From Winogradskyella endarachnes (GTDB taxonomy: Bacteria > Bacteroidota > Bacteroidia > Flavobacteriales > Flavobacteriaceae), in NCBI RefSeq assembly GCF_009741275.1, contig NZ_WOWS01000002.1:248001-312000 (forward strand): a DNA stretch of 64,000 nt, read 5' to 3'. Each line of letters opens with the position of its first letter. The first letter of the stretch is position 1. The position numbers were made by a program, and so were the translations under genes. Positions 33,014 to 43,481 of this stretch are shown piece by piece. Under the pieces are notes generated by a model, which searched no databases, was not told where the DNA came from, and worked only from the letters and a program-made list of their open reading frames with translations.

Positions 33014-34203
33014 TAGTCCTTATATACTTTTAATGCTTCTTTTAGAATTTTTACACAAGTTTTTAAACTTTCCTCATTTAAAACGTATGCAATTCTTATT
33101 TGATTTAATCCAACTCCAGGTGTAGAGTAGAAGCCAGCTGCAGGAGCAACCATTACAGTATTATTGTTAAATTCAAATGATTCTAAGAGCCATTTAGCAA
33201 AATCATCTGAATTTTTAACTGGTAATTCTGCGATGCAATAAAAAGCACCATTAGGTTTAGCTACCTTTACCCCTTCAATTTTTTCTAATTCTTCAATTAA
33301 TATGTTTCTGCGTTTTACATACTCTTCTTTTACATTATCAAAATAGCTTTGAGGTGTATCTAAAGCGGCTTCACTAGCAATTTGGGCTAATGTTGGAGGA
33401 CTCAACCGTGCTTGTGCAAATTTTAGTGCAGTTTTTATAAATTCTTCATTTTTTGAAACCAAATAACCTACACGTGCACCACACATACTGTAGCGTTTAG
33501 AAACAGAGTCTATTACAATGGCGTGGTCTTCTAAACCAGGTTCTTGTAAAATAGAGTAGTGCTCAATACCGTCATAAACAAATTCTCTGTACACTTCGTC
33601 TGCGATTAAAAATAAATCGTGTTTCTTAACCATAGCAGCCAATTGTTTTATTTCTTCCTTAGAATAGAGGTAACCAGTAGGATTTCCTGGATTACAGATT
33701 AATATAGCTTTGGTTTTTGGTGTAATTAATTTTTCAAACGCTTCAATTGCAGGTAAAGCAAAATTATCTTCAATTTTTGAAATAACCGGAACAACATTTA
33801 CACCAGAAGATTTTGAGAAACCATTATAATTTGCATAAAACGGTTCTGGTATTATGATTTCATCATCCTTATCCATTATACTTCCAAAAGCAAATAACAA
33901 AGCTTCGCTTCCGCCAGTTGTTACAATGATATCGTTGTGAGTAATATTAATAGAGTTACGTTTGTAATAATCAGCAATTTTTATTCTATAGCTTTCAGAG
34001 CCTTCAGAACGAGAATACGCTAGAATATCAATATTAGTGTTTTTAATAGCATTTAAAGCAACGGTCGGTGTTTTAATATCTGGCTGACCAATATTTAGGT
34101 AGTAAACATTTTTTCCTTTTTTATGAGCAGCTTCTGCGTATGGTACCAATTTTCTAATTGGTGATTCTGGCATACTGATACCTTTGTTTGATATTTTTGG
34201 CAT
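33013..34203 (-). CDS. Pyridoxal phosphate-dependent aminotransferase (class I/II)
   Basis: 396 residues, fold type I aminotransferase of the AspC/aromatic group. N-P-G-N-P-T-G (about 171-177), D-E-V-Y-R-E-F (about 201-207), the PLP lysine in S-V-S-K-R-Y-S (near 236) and the C-terminal R-I-A-Y substrate arginine are visible. The N-terminal start P-E-S-P-I-R-K matches the flavobacterial subgroup annotated as pyridoxal-phosphate-dependent aminotransferase. The amino acid preference (Asp or aromatic) cannot be told. Confidence 0.9.
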   Translation of the reverse strand: MPKISNKGISMPESPIRKLVPYAEAAHKKGKNVYYLNIGQPDIKTPTVALNAIKNTNIDILAYSRSEGSESYRIKIADYYKRNSINITHNDIIVTTGGSEALLFAFGSIMDKDDEIIIPEPFYANYNGFSKSSGVNVVPVISKIEDNFALPAIEAFEKLITPKTKAILICNPGNPTGYLYSKEEIKQLAAMVKKHDLFLIADEVYREFVYDGIEHYSILQEPGLEDHAIVIDSVSKRYSMCGARVGYLVSKNEEFIKTALKFAQARLSPPTLAQIASEAALDTPQSYFDNVKEEYVKRRNILIEELEKIEGVKVAKPNGAFYCIAELPVKNSDDFAKWLLESFEFNNNTVMVAPAAGFYSTPGVGLNQIRIAYVLNEESLKTCVKILKEALKVYKD

Positions 34204-34264
34204 TAGGTTTTTATTTTAAAATGCTAAGGTCTGAAATTTCTAATGTAAATATGAAAAAAATGCA

Positions 34265-34300
34265 TAAAAAAAGAGCTCTCAACCTGAGAACTCTTTTTTA
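34265..34300 (-). terminator. Terminator after the DUF1573 gene
   Basis: Stem AAAAAGAG/CTCTTTTT extended by TCTC/GAGA, small loop AACCT; A- and T-rich flanks allow action in both directions. Confidence 0.82.
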
Positions 34301-34321
34301 TTTTTTTTGAGTAAAGATTAA

Positions 34322-34750
34322 TTATTCTTCAATCAAACTTTTACTTTTCTTTTCTAAAACACTTGCCTTATTAGGGTCTACAACCATTCCTTTAATTCTA
34401 AGAGCAACAGTAGGTCTTTCCGCATTAGAATAAACAGTAATTGTTTTTGCAATTTTGTTTAATCTATTAGTGTTATATTTTACAACGATAGTACCAGATT
34501 CTCCTGGTAAAATAGCTTCTTTAGGCCAATTAGGAACTGTACAACCACATGTAGACTTTGCATTAGTTATAACCAACGGTGCATCACCTGTGTTTGTAAA
34601 TTCAAATGTTCTTTTACCATCAGCTCCTTTTTCAATGGTTCCATAGTCGATTACATCTGTCTTAAATTCTATTTTTGCTTTTTTGTCTTGTGCAAAAGCA
34701 CTAATACTTAAGACACTTACAAATAATACTGCTAATAAATTTTTCATCAT
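34322..34750 (-). CDS. DUF1573 domain exported protein
   Basis: 142 residues. Signal peptide ending near S-A-F-A-Q; then one immunoglobulin-like DUF1573 domain with Y-G-T-I, F-E-F-T-N-T-G-D-A-P-L-V-I and the S-T-C-G-C-T-V-P motif. DUF1573 proteins are periplasmic or surface proteins; function is not established. The closely spaced Cys pair may form a disulfide. Monocistronic, with its own strong promoter and terminator. Confidence 0.9.
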   Translation of the reverse strand: MMKNLLAVLFVSVLSISAFAQDKKAKIEFKTDVIDYGTIEKGADGKRTFEFTNTGDAPLVITNAKSTCGCTVPNWPKEAILPGESGTIVVKYNTNRLNKIAKTITVYSNAERPTVALRIKGMVVDPNKASVLEKKSKSLIEE

Positions 34751-34772
34751 TTTAATTTTAAAATTGATAATT

Positions 34773-34803
34773 CAAAACTAGTTACTTTTTCATTCCAATC
34801 AAA
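34773..34803 (-). promoter_or_regulatory. TTTG-N19-TAGTTTTG promoter for the DUF1573 gene
   Basis: Minus strand: TTTG at 34800-34803, TAGTTTTG at 34773-34780, spacing 19 nt, matching the Bacteroidota consensus. Leader about 16 nt to the ATG. Confidence 0.7.
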
Positions 34804-34896
34804 ATTTATTAGATGTAATGCATACCATTTAACAGAATTTACGGTTTTTCAACCCATATTCTTACACTAATAATTTTTCGAAATAGGAATTATAAG

Positions 34897-34904
34897 TACT
34901 TTTG
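34897..34904 (+). promoter_or_regulatory. TACTTTTG -7 element before valS
   Basis: Fits TAnnTTTG, 29 bp before the valS start. The -33 position holds TTTTTCG, a weak match. Confidence 0.5.
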
Positions 34905-34933
34905 TCAGTCATATTACAAAAACGATACCAAAC

Positions 34934-37564
34934 ATGGAAATTCCATCAAAATATAATGCTCAATCTGCAGAAAGTAAATGGTACAACTACTGGATGGAGC
35001 ATAACTACTTTCATTCAACACCAGATGATAGAGAACCTTACACCATTGTAATTCCACCACCAAACGTTACAGGTATATTACACATGGGACATATGTTAAA
35101 TAATACCATTCAAGATGTGTTAATTAGACGTGCACGTTTATTGGGTAAAAATGCATGTTGGGTTCCTGGTACAGATCACGCATCTATTGCTACGGAAGCT
35201 AAGGTTGTTGCTAAATTAAAGGCTCAAGGCATTGATAAAAATGATTTGTCTAGAGAAGAATTTTTAGAGCACGCTTGGGAATGGACAGAAGAATATGGAG
35301 GCGTAATTTTAGAGCAACTTAAAAAGTTAGGCTGTTCTTGTGATTGGGACAGAACCAAATTTACTATGGACGACGATATGTCCGAAGCAGTAATTAAGGT
35401 TTTTGTAGATTTATACAACAAAGGCCTAATTTATAGAGGTTACCGAATGGTAAATTGGGATCCAGAAGCCAAGACAACGTTATCTGATGAAGAGGTAATC
35501 CATGTTGAAAAACAAGGTTTGCTTTATTATTTAGAGTATAAAATTGAAGGTAGCGATGAAAAGTTAACTATTGCAACCACGAGACCAGAAACTATTTTTG
35601 GTGATACAGCCATTTGCATCAATCCAAATGACGAGCGTTTTACACACTTAAAAGGAAAGAAGGCAATTGTTCCAATTTGTGGACGTACAATTCCTATTAT
35701 AGAAGATGAATATGTAGATGTTGAATTTGGTACAGGTTGTTTAAAAGTAACTCCTGCACATGATGAGAACGATAAAGTTTTAGGCGATAAACACAATTTA
35801 GAAGTTATAGATATTTTTAATGAAGATGCAAGCTTAAACAGTTTTGGATTGCAGTTTGAAGGGCTAGATCGTTTTGTGGCTAGAAAAGCAGTCGCTAAAG
35901 CATTAGAAGAAACAGGAGTTTTAGTAAAAACTGAAAATCATCTTAATAAAGTAGGAACTTCAGAACGTACAAAAGCAGTTATAGAACCAAGATTAAGTGA
36001 CCAATGGTTTTTAAAAATGGAAGATTTAGCAAAACCTGCTATTGATGCCGTTTTAAAAACAGGTGATGTAAAATTATTTCCAAAGAAATTTGAAAACACC
36101 TATCGTCACTGGATGGAGAATATTCGTGATTGGAATATCTCACGTCAGTTACTTTGGGGACAACAAATTCCTGCCTATTTCTATGGTGACGGAAAAGAAG
36201 ATTTTGTAGTTGCAGAATCTATTGAAGAGGCATTAAAATTAGCAATAGAGAAAACGGGCAACCAACAACTAACAACTAAAGACTTAAAACAAGATGCGGA
36301 TGCATTAGATACATGGTTTAGTTCTTGGTTGTGGCCAATCAGTGTTTTTGATGGTATTAGAAATCCTGAAAATGAAGAAATTAAATACTATTATCCAACA
36401 AACGATTTGGTTACGGGACCAGACATTTTATTCTTTTGGGTAGCACGTATGATTATTGCTGGTTATGAATATAAGGACGAAAGGCCTTTTGAAAATGTGT
36501 ATTTAACTGGTTTGGTGAGAGATAAACAAAGACGAAAAATGTCTAAATCTCTTGGTAATTCACCAGATGCATTAAAATTAATTGAAGATTATAGCGCAGA
36601 TGGTGTTAGAGTAGGATTATTATTAAGTTCTGCAGCGGGAAACGATTTAATGTTTGACGAAGCCCTTTGTCAGCAAGGAAAAGGCCTAGGTAATAAAATA
36701 TGGTCTGCATTCTACTTAACCAATTTATGGGAAGTTGCAGATATCGAGCAACCAGAATCTAGCGCAGTAGCAATTGAGTGGTTTGCCTCTAAGTTTCAGA
36801 AAGTATTAATAGAAATTGAAGATCACTTTAGTAAATACAGATTGTCAGATGCTTTAATGGCTATATATAAATTGGTATATGATGATTTTGCATCATGGTT
36901 ATTAGAGATAGTAAAACCAGCATACCAACAGCCTATAGATTCAAAAACCTATAATGCTGTAATGGCAATTTTTGAAGATATTCTTAAAGTGGTTCATCCA
37001 TTTATGCCATTTATTACAGAAGAAATATGGCAATCGATTACAGAGAGATTACCAGAAGAAGCATTAATCGTTTCAAAATGGCCAGAAACAAAACCAATTA
37101 ATGAGACTTTGATTTCTGAATTTGAATTTGCTGCGGAAGTGATTTCAGGAATTAGAAACATAAGAAAGCAAAAGAATATCGCTTTTAAAGATGCTATTGG
37201 TTTTTCTGTTGTAAATAATGAAAAGGTAAAACCAACATTTGATGCTGTAATTTCTAAGTTAGGAAATTTAGATAGTTTTGAATATGTAACCGAAGCCGTT
37301 GAAGGTGCTTTAACCTACAGAGTAAAATCTAATGAGTACTTTATCCCAATGGAAGGTAGTATTGATGTTGAAGCTGAGATAAAGAAATTAACTGAAGAAT
37401 TAAACTACACTGAAGGGTTCCTTAAATCTGTTCAAAAGAAATTATCTAACGAGCGTTTTGTTGCTGGTGCACCAGAACAAGTAGTCGCTTCTGAGAAAAA
37501 GAAAGAGGCTGATGCTTTGGCTAAGATTGAAACGCTAACGGCTAGTTTGGCAAGTTTAAAGTAA
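34934..37564 (+). CDS. valS: Valyl-tRNA synthetase
   Basis: 876 residues, normal for a class Ia ValRS. HIGH-type motif H-M-G-H in [12 protein letters not shown] (about 43-54), editing domain with T-T-R-P-E-T and the W-F-S-S-W-L-W-P-I signature, K-M-S-K-S in R-K-M-S-K-S-L-G-N (about 534), an anticodon-binding domain, and a C-terminal coiled-coil arm (about 805-876). It charges tRNA-Val and edits threonine. Monocistronic. Confidence 0.97.
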   Translation: MEIPSKYNAQSAESKWYNYWMEHNYFHSTPDDREPYTIVIPPPNVTGILHMGHMLNNTIQDVLIRRARLLGKNACWVPGTDHASIATEAKVVAKLKAQGIDKNDLSREEFLEHAWEWTEEYGGVILEQLKKLGCSCDWDRTKFTMDDDMSEAVIKVFVDLYNKGLIYRGYRMVNWDPEAKTTLSDEEVIHVEKQGLLYYLEYKIEGSDEKLTIATTRPETIFGDTAICINPNDERFTHLKGKKAIVPICGRTIPIIEDEYVDVEFGTGCLKVTPAHDENDKVLGDKHNLEVIDIFNEDASLNSFGLQFEGLDRFVARKAVAKALEETGVLVKTENHLNKVGTSERTKAVIEPRLSDQWFLKMEDLAKPAIDAVLKTGDVKLFPKKFENTYRHWMENIRDWNISRQLLWGQQIPAYFYGDGKEDFVVAESIEEALKLAIEKTGNQQLTTKDLKQDADALDTWFSSWLWPISVFDGIRNPENEEIKYYYPTNDLVTGPDILFFWVARMIIAGYEYKDERPFENVYLTGLVRDKQRRKMSKSLGNSPDALKLIEDYSADGVRVGLLLSSAAGNDLMFDEALCQQGKGLGNKIWSAFYLTNLWEVADIEQPESSAVAIEWFASKFQKVLIEIEDHFSKYRLSDALMAIYKLVYDDFASWLLEIVKPAYQQPIDSKTYNAVMAIFEDILKVVHPFMPFITEEIWQSITERLPEEALIVSKWPETKPINETLISEFEFAAEVISGIRNIRKQKNIAFKDAIGFSVVNNEKVKPTFDAVISKLGNLDSFEYVTEAVEGALTYRVKSNEYFIPMEGSIDVEAEIKKLTEELNYTEGFLKSVQKKLSNERFVAGAPEQVVASEKKKEADALAKIETLTASLASLK

Positions 37565-37571
37565 AATTTAT

Positions 37572-37602
37572 AACCTGCAAGGTTTTTAAAACCTTGTAGG
37601 TT
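37572..37602. repeat. AACCTGCAAGGTTTTTAAAACCTTG-type palindrome after valS
   Basis: 31-bp palindrome in the gap between the convergent valS and rodA genes; it may act as a bidirectional terminator. Same family as 19541-19593 and the centre of element (a) (shared ACCT...AGGT with TTTTTAAAA). Confidence 0.7.
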
Positions 37603-37680
37603 TCTATCAAAACGCATGATTTTTTACCATGTAGAACCTAGTCTATGCACTTATATCTAAAAGCTAAGTGTTCTAATAGA

Positions 37681-38961
37681 TTACCACTCATTTATTTTAT
37701 TACTATCGAGCTTCACAAAAATGAACAGCAGAATAGTAAAACCCCAAAGTCCGGAGCCACCATAGCTAAAGAAGGGTAGAGGTATACCAACTGTTGGTAT
37801 TAACCCCATTACCATTCCTATATTTATAGTAAAATGAATAAATAAAATTGAAGCTACGCCATAACCGTACACACGACTAAATTGTGATTTTTGAGCTTCA
37901 GCTAAGTAGAGAATCCTAATGATTAAAAGCACAAATGTTAAAACCACGAGACTTGTGCCTAAAAATCCCCATTCTTCACCTACAGTACTAAATATATAAT
38001 CAGTATGTTGTTCTGGGACAAATTTACCTGTAGTTCTCGTACCTTGTAAAAAACCTTTACCTGTTAAGCCTCCAGAACTTATAGCTTCTTCAGACTGAAT
38101 TAAATTGTAGGCTTCAGCTTTTTTCATGCGTTCTAATTTAGCAGGATCCTTTTCTAAACGCAACCAAAGACTTATTCTGTTTTGTTGGTGAATTTTTAAT
38201 CCATGCGTATAAAATAATTTAACACCATAAGAAAAACCAATACAGACGATTAATGCTATTATATAATTAAATATTGAATCTTTATTTTTTCTTCTAAATA
38301 AATAGACACACGCAAGTGTTAAAAGGGTTACAATTGCAGATATTAGTACACCAAATTTTAATCCAAGAACGGCTAATATAATTAAGGATAAGGCTATAAT
38401 TAAATATACTTGTTGTAAACCTTCTCTATAAAATACAAAGAAAAAAGCTAGGTAAACAATGGTACTACCAGCATCATTTTGTAGTAGAATTAATATGGCA
38501 GGTATAAGAATTATAGCCGCTACCTTTAATTGGTCTTTTACCGTTTTCATATTAGTTTCTATATCACTAATAAATTTTGCAACCGCTAAAGCTGTTGCAA
38601 ACTTAGCAAACTCACTGGGTTGTATAGTCATACTACCAATGCCGTACCAAGATCGGGCACCATTGACATCTTTACCAAAGAGAAATAAACCAATTAAAGC
38701 AATCATGGCAACGATATATATTACACTCGCAAAGCGTTCATAAAATTTGGCTTCTACCGAAACAATAAGTATTATAAGAACAAAGGTTAGGCCAACAAAA
38801 ATGAGATGTTTTCCATACAGTTGAGAAGAATCAAAATAGCTAGTAATCTCACCTATGTGAGATGCAGATAAGATATTAAGATATCCAAATACAACAAGAA
38901 GTAGAAATAATACTATTGTTATCCAATCGAATTTAAAACTTCTATGATTTTCTCTAAGCAT
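37681..38961 (-). CDS. rodA: Rod-shape-determining protein RodA (SEDS glycosyltransferase)
   Basis: 426 residues, about ten transmembrane helices, FtsW/RodA/SpoVE family. SEDS polymerases make glycan strands during elongation, working with PBP2 encoded directly upstream (stop and start overlap by one base). The motif Q-P-S-E-F-A-K (about 116-122), the large loop with the conserved R-I and E-Q-H-T-D-Y-I-F-S-T-V-G-E-E-W (about 317-331), and the final helix P-F-F-S-Y-G-G-S-G are clear. Last gene of the mre operon. Confidence 0.94.
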   Translation of the reverse strand: MLRENHRSFKFDWITIVLFLLLVVFGYLNILSASHIGEITSYFDSSQLYGKHLIFVGLTFVLIILIVSVEAKFYERFASVIYIVAMIALIGLFLFGKDVNGARSWYGIGSMTIQPSEFAKFATALAVAKFISDIETNMKTVKDQLKVAAIILIPAILILLQNDAGSTIVYLAFFFVFYREGLQQVYLIIALSLIILAVLGLKFGVLISAIVTLLTLACVYLFRRKNKDSIFNYIIALIVCIGFSYGVKLFYTHGLKIHQQNRISLWLRLEKDPAKLERMKKAEAYNLIQSEEAISSGGLTGKGFLQGTRTTGKFVPEQHTDYIFSTVGEEWGFLGTSLVVLTFVLLIIRILYLAEAQKSQFSRVYGYGVASILFIHFTINIGMVMGLIPTVGIPLPFFSYGGSGLWGFTILLFIFVKLDSNKINEW

Positions 38962-40898
38962 TAATTTATTAGGTTTTGTTCTTTAGTTTCAATCATAATA
39001 GGGTTTTTATCAATAACCTGTAAAGTTGTTTGTCCATTAATCTTAAAAGGTTCTCCAGAATATGGTTTTTTATATTCGTTTTCAAGGCTATGTGTTAAAA
39101 TCCAATCTTCTAAATCAGTTCTTGTAATGTGACCTTTAATATATTTTTCAATCATTAAACTAGCCATTCGCCCTGCAAATCGACTTCCCCAATATCCATT
39201 TTCAACAAATACAGCAATTGCTATTGTAGGATTCTCTTTAGGAGCAAAAGCAACAAATATAGAGTGATCGGTAAGTTGTGTTTTTACGCCATCAATTTTT
39301 ACAAAATTTTCAGCTGTACCTGTTTTTCCGCAAATTTCTATACCTGGTACACGAAGCGTTTGTGCTGTTCCTTTATTATATACATCAAACATACCTTGTA
39401 TTACTGGTTCAAAATGTTTTTTGTCTATTGAGGTATATTTACGTTTTTTAAATTTATCTGGAATAGAATCGCCTTCAATGTGTTTTATGATATGAGGTGT
39501 GTAATAATAGCCACGATTCCCAATAGCAGCTGCCATATTGGCTAATTGAATAGGTGTGGCTTCTACTTCTCCTTGTCCAATGGCATTAGAAACTGTATAG
39601 GTAGAACCCCAACGATTATCGCCATATTGTCTATCGTAATAATCGCCATCAGGAATACGTCCTTTTCTTCCAACGGGTAAATCATTATTAAGATAATTAC
39701 CCAATCCGAAGCTTTTTGCGTGTTCTGCCCAAACATTAGTACCTATTCCGGCATCGTCGTATTTGTCTACAATACGACGATAGACGTTTACAAAATAAGC
39801 ATTACAAGATTGAGCAATACCAGTATTCAAATCTACAGGACTTCTATGATGATGACAACCAGTTAGTTTTCTGCTACCGTAATAATAACCCATTCTACAC
39901 GTAAATTTTTCGTCAATTTCTACCACTTCCTCTTGTAAACCAATTAAGGCATTAATTACTTTAAACGGAGAACCAGGTGCATATTGGGCTTGGAGACCTC
40001 TATCAAAAGTTGGCATATTAATAGTGTCTCTAAAGAGTTTATTAAAATTTTTATTTCGCTCTCTACCTACTAATAAATTAGGGTTGTAGCTAGGACCAGT
40101 TACCATTGCTAATATTTCACCACTTTTTGGGTCAATGGCAACAATACCTCCACGTTTGTGTTTCATTAACTGTTCACCATAAGCTTGTAACTCAGAATCA
40201 ATAGTAATTGTAATATCTTTTCCTGGTTTTGGTAAGGTGTCAAATACACCATCTTTATATGGTCCAATATTCTTATTGTGCCTATCTTTTTGGATAAATT
40301 TAATTCCCTTTACGCCACGCAGCACATCTTCATAAGAGAGTTCTATGCCTTGTTTCCCTATTAAATCGCCGAGTTTATAATAAGGTTTGCGTTTTATAGT
40401 TCTTCGGTTTACTTCTCCTAAATCACCAAGAACATTGGCACCAATATCAGTTTGATAAGAACGAAGCGAACGTTTCTGAATATAAAACCCTTCAAATTTT
40501 CGCATTTTTTCTTGAAGTACAGCATAATCTTTTTTAGACAATTGAGGGACAAAAGGCGAAGGCAAACGGTAGGAGTAATTTTTGGCTTTATTTAATTTTT
40601 TCTCATAATCTTCTTTCGTGATTTTTAGTAATGCGCAAAATTCTTCAAGTTCTAATGAGTCCAAAGGCGAAACTTCTCTAGGTATTACCATTACATCATA
40701 TGATGGTTGGTTAGCAACTAGAAGTTGTCCGTTTCTGTCGTAAACATAACCTCTTTTAGGATAGTTGTATTCTTTTTTTATCGCAGTGTCTTCAAAAATA
40801 TCATAAGCATCACTGTTGTAAACTTGGAGGTAAAATAGACGCGCAATAAAAATAAGACCAACAAAAATAACAGTTGTTAGGAGTAATATTTTTCTCAT
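38961..40898 (-). CDS. mrdA: Penicillin-binding protein 2 (elongation transpeptidase)
   Basis: 645 residues. One N-terminal membrane anchor, a dimerisation/pedestal domain (about 40-230) and a C-terminal transpeptidase. The active-site triads are S-P-F-K in P-G-S-P-F-K (the family more often has STFK), S-C-N in A-Q-S-C-N, and K-T-G in G-K-T-G-T-A. It cross-links peptidoglycan during elongation with RodA. It overlaps mreD by 4 bp. Confidence 0.94.
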   Translation of the reverse strand: MRKILLLTTVIFVGLIFIARLFYLQVYNSDAYDIFEDTAIKKEYNYPKRGYVYDRNGQLLVANQPSYDVMVIPREVSPLDSLELEEFCALLKITKEDYEKKLNKAKNYSYRLPSPFVPQLSKKDYAVLQEKMRKFEGFYIQKRSLRSYQTDIGANVLGDLGEVNRRTIKRKPYYKLGDLIGKQGIELSYEDVLRGVKGIKFIQKDRHNKNIGPYKDGVFDTLPKPGKDITITIDSELQAYGEQLMKHKRGGIVAIDPKSGEILAMVTGPSYNPNLLVGRERNKNFNKLFRDTINMPTFDRGLQAQYAPGSPFKVINALIGLQEEVVEIDEKFTCRMGYYYGSRKLTGCHHHRSPVDLNTGIAQSCNAYFVNVYRRIVDKYDDAGIGTNVWAEHAKSFGLGNYLNNDLPVGRKGRIPDGDYYDRQYGDNRWGSTYTVSNAIGQGEVEATPIQLANMAAAIGNRGYYYTPHIIKHIEGDSIPDKFKKRKYTSIDKKHFEPVIQGMFDVYNKGTAQTLRVPGIEICGKTGTAENFVKIDGVKTQLTDHSIFVAFAPKENPTIAIAVFVENGYWGSRFAGRMASLMIEKYIKGHITRTDLEDWILTHSLENEYKKPYSGEPFKINGQTTLQVIDKNPIMIETKEQNLIN

Positions 40899-41401
40899 TT
40901 CTTATTTCGACTAAATAAAATTATCATTAATACGCTTAGGATTATTGTAAAAATACTAGAAAATAACGTCTTTTTAAGAATTAAAAGTATATTGGAAATG
41001 TTAAAAATTTCTAGAGAAAATAACATACTATGATGAATAAAAGTGCCAATACTAATATAACTGATAAGGCTTCCTATATCTGTAGCACTAAATTTTATAC
41101 TTTGATGTTCATATAACATACCAAATGAACTTTTAAGAATAATTGGTCTAGCATAAGCTAAAGTAACAGCAGAGGCTGCATGTACACCTCCAGAGTCTGA
41201 AAATATATCGACTAACATGCCTAAAATGAAACTTGTTAGTAACAAAATGAGTCGTTGGTCTTTTATAGGAAAAAGAAAAATAAATATAATATAGATGTAA
41301 GGGTTAACATAACCAAATAGGTCTATGTGATTGCAAATCATTACTTGCACTAATAGCAGTATGAAAAAACGTATAGTATTTATACCTATTATGTTATTCA
41401 T
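40895..41401 (-). CDS. mreD: Rod-shape-determining protein MreD
   Basis: 168 residues, five or so transmembrane helices and no large loops, the usual MreD form. It connects the MreB/MreC system with PBP2/RodA in the inner membrane. Overlaps mreC by 8 bp and mrdA by 4 bp. The G-Y-V-N-P-Y-I-Y and G-M-L-V-D-I-F-S-D-S-G-G segments fit Bacteroidota MreD proteins. Confidence 0.9.
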   Translation of the reverse strand: MNNIIGINTIRFFILLLVQVMICNHIDLFGYVNPYIYIIFIFLFPIKDQRLILLLTSFILGMLVDIFSDSGGVHAASAVTLAYARPIILKSSFGMLYEHQSIKFSATDIGSLISYISIGTFIHHSMLFSLEIFNISNILLILKKTLFSSIFTIILSVLMIILFSRNKK

Positions 41402-42215
41402 TGCTATTGTTTTCTAGATTAAGAATTTCACTTCGGTTTAGATTCTCTATAATGTAAACAGTTCCAAGATTAGTCATATCATTAAATAACTTAACTTGTA
41501 TGGTATATGTATCACCACTTATATCACTTTCAAAATCAGAAATGGTACCAATACCAATGCCTTTAGGGAAAATTGAAGATTCACCACCAGTTTCAATAGT
41601 GTCACCTACTTTTACTGGTGCATATTGTGAGACGTCTTCTAATTGCACAATATTTGGAGATTCAGTATTCCATGTTAAAGAACCAATATGGCGAGAAGAT
41701 TTTAACTTTGCGTTTATACTGCTTTTTGTGTTTAAAATTGAAATTACTGTAGCGTAATTATTAGAAGTGTTATCAATTATACCAACAATACCATTAGAAG
41801 TTATAACACCAAAATCTTCTTTTATACCATCATTGCGCCCTTTGTTTATAGTTAATATATTGTTGGTGGCAGAATAACTGTTTTTGTAAACATCAGCAAC
41901 TGTAACTTTATAATGATCTTTTGAAAAGGTACTATCAATAAATGTGGAATCTGATTCAGAATTTTTGTTAAACAATAATTCTCTAAGCACTTTGTTTTCT
42001 TCTGCGAGGATATTGTTTTCTTTTTTTAAATTAAAATATTGGTCTACGGAATTCATGGTGCCATAAACACCTCCAGTTAAAAAATTAGCTGAATTTATGA
42101 ATTTACTCCTATGGTAAGAATGCGATTGAATTGTTAATGCTAAGGCAATACTAAACAGCAATAAAAACAACAGAAAGGTTTTGTTTCTTATAACAAAATT
42201 GAAAATTTGTTGCAT
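41394..42215 (-). CDS. mreC: Rod-shape-determining protein MreC
   Basis: 273 residues. N-terminal transmembrane helix (about 13-27), coiled coil (about 58-80), then the double beta-barrel periplasmic domain with N-K-G-R-N-D-G-I, G-I-V-G-I-I and V-G-D-T-I-E-T-G-G-E. It forms filaments that position PBP2. It starts 10 bp after mreB. Confidence 0.93.
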   Translation of the reverse strand: MQQIFNFVIRNKTFLLFLLLFSIALALTIQSHSYHRSKFINSANFLTGGVYGTMNSVDQYFNLKKENNILAEENKVLRELLFNKNSESDSTFIDSTFSKDHYKVTVADVYKNSYSATNNILTINKGRNDGIKEDFGVITSNGIVGIIDNTSNNYATVISILNTKSSINAKLKSSRHIGSLTWNTESPNIVQLEDVSQYAPVKVGDTIETGGESSIFPKGIGIGTISDFESDISGDTYTIQVKLFNDMTNLGTVYIIENLNRSEILNLENNSNE

Positions 42216-42225
42216 TATTTATGTC

Positions 42226-43254
42226 TTATTTAATCAATACACTTTTGTATTTAGATAGGTTTTTAAGTACAATACCTGTACCTCTAACAACTGCTCTTAA
42301 TGGATCTTCTGCAATATAAACGGGTAAATCTGTTTTTTGAGAAAGTCGCTTATCTAAACCTCTAAGCATAGATCCACCTCCTGCTAAATAAATACCAGTA
42401 TTGTAAATATCTGCTGCAAGTTCTGGAGGTGTTTGTGATAACGTTTCCATAACAGAATCTTCAATACGTAAAATAGATTTATCTAAAGCTTTTGCAATTT
42501 CACGGAACGAAATTTGTACTTGCTTCGGTTTCCCTGTAAGTAAATCACGACCTTGAACACTCATATCTTCAGGAGGTAATTCTAAATCTTCTGTAGCAGC
42601 ACCTATTTGTATTTTAATTTTTTCAGCTGTTCTGTCACCAACATACAGGTTATGTTGGGTTCTCATGTAATAAATAATATCGTTTGTAAAAACATCACCT
42701 GCAACTTTTACAGATTTGTCACAAACAATACCACCAAGAGCAATAACTGCGATTTCGGTAGTTCCACCACCAATATCTACAATCATATTTCCTTTTGGTT
42801 GCATAATATCCACACCAATACCAATTGCAGCAGCCATTGGCTCATGTATTAAGTATACTTCTTTTCCGTTAACACGTTCACAAGATTCTTTTACAGCTCG
42901 CATTTCTACTTCTGTAATTCCAGAAGGAATACAAACCACCATACGCAACGCCGGATTAAAGAATTTTTTCTTCAATGCAGGTATGTTTTTTATAAACATA
43001 CTAATCATTTGCTCAGACGCATCAAAATCTGCAATTACTCCATCTTTTAGCGGTCTAATTGTTTTAATGTTTTCGTGCGTTTTTCCTTGCATCATGTTGG
43101 CTTCTTTACCAACAGCTATGATTTTTCCGCTAATGCGGTCTCTTGCTACTATAGATGGATTATCAACAACAACTTTGTCATTGTGAATTATCAGTGTATT
43201 TGCGGTTCCTAAATCTATGGCTATTTCTTCCGTTAGGAAATCAAAAAATCCCAT
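42226..43254 (-). CDS. mreB: Rod-shape-determining protein MreB (actin homologue)
   Basis: 342 residues, bacterial actin. Phosphate-binding loops I-D-L-G-T-A-N-T (about 13-20) and D-I-G-G-G-T-T-E (about 164-171), plus G-G-G-S-M-L-R-G near the C-terminus. It forms membrane-bound filaments that direct elongation. First gene of mreBCD-mrdA-rodA. No clear TAnnTTTG box is seen in the gap (43255-43426) before it. Confidence 0.97.
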   Translation of the reverse strand: MGFFDFLTEEIAIDLGTANTLIIHNDKVVVDNPSIVARDRISGKIIAVGKEANMMQGKTHENIKTIRPLKDGVIADFDASEQMISMFIKNIPALKKKFFNPALRMVVCIPSGITEVEMRAVKESCERVNGKEVYLIHEPMAAAIGIGVDIMQPKGNMIVDIGGGTTEIAVIALGGIVCDKSVKVAGDVFTNDIIYYMRTQHNLYVGDRTAEKIKIQIGAATEDLELPPEDMSVQGRDLLTGKPKQVQISFREIAKALDKSILRIEDSVMETLSQTPPELAADIYNTGIYLAGGGSMLRGLDKRLSQKTDLPVYIAEDPLRAVVRGTGIVLKNLSKYKSVLIK

Positions 43255-43426
43255 GTGCTATTCTTAATTATTTTGGGTTATTCTCGTCTTCTTATTTAAG
43301 ACTATCTGTAAAAGTAGTAAAATATACGCTATTTATGTGATTATAGATGTTTAATGCTTAACTTTTTTTGTTTTTTCTCACTCTTTTTGTAAACCATAAA
43401 TTGGTAGCGTCTTTTAAGAACAAAAA

Positions 43427-43469
43427 AGAACCCAAAATTAAGATGTTTTATGTCTTAATTTTGGGTTCT
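43427..43469 (-). terminator. Strong terminator after purH
   Basis: Perfect 17-bp stem (43427-43443 with 43453-43469), 9-nt loop, with an A-rich side giving U residues on the minus strand. Confidence 0.9.
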
Positions 43470-43481
43470 AAATTGAGATTT

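Noticed and set aside
42716-43186. 156-codon plus-strand ORF
   Set aside because: Antisense to mreB, whose conserved motifs leave no doubt about the coding strand.
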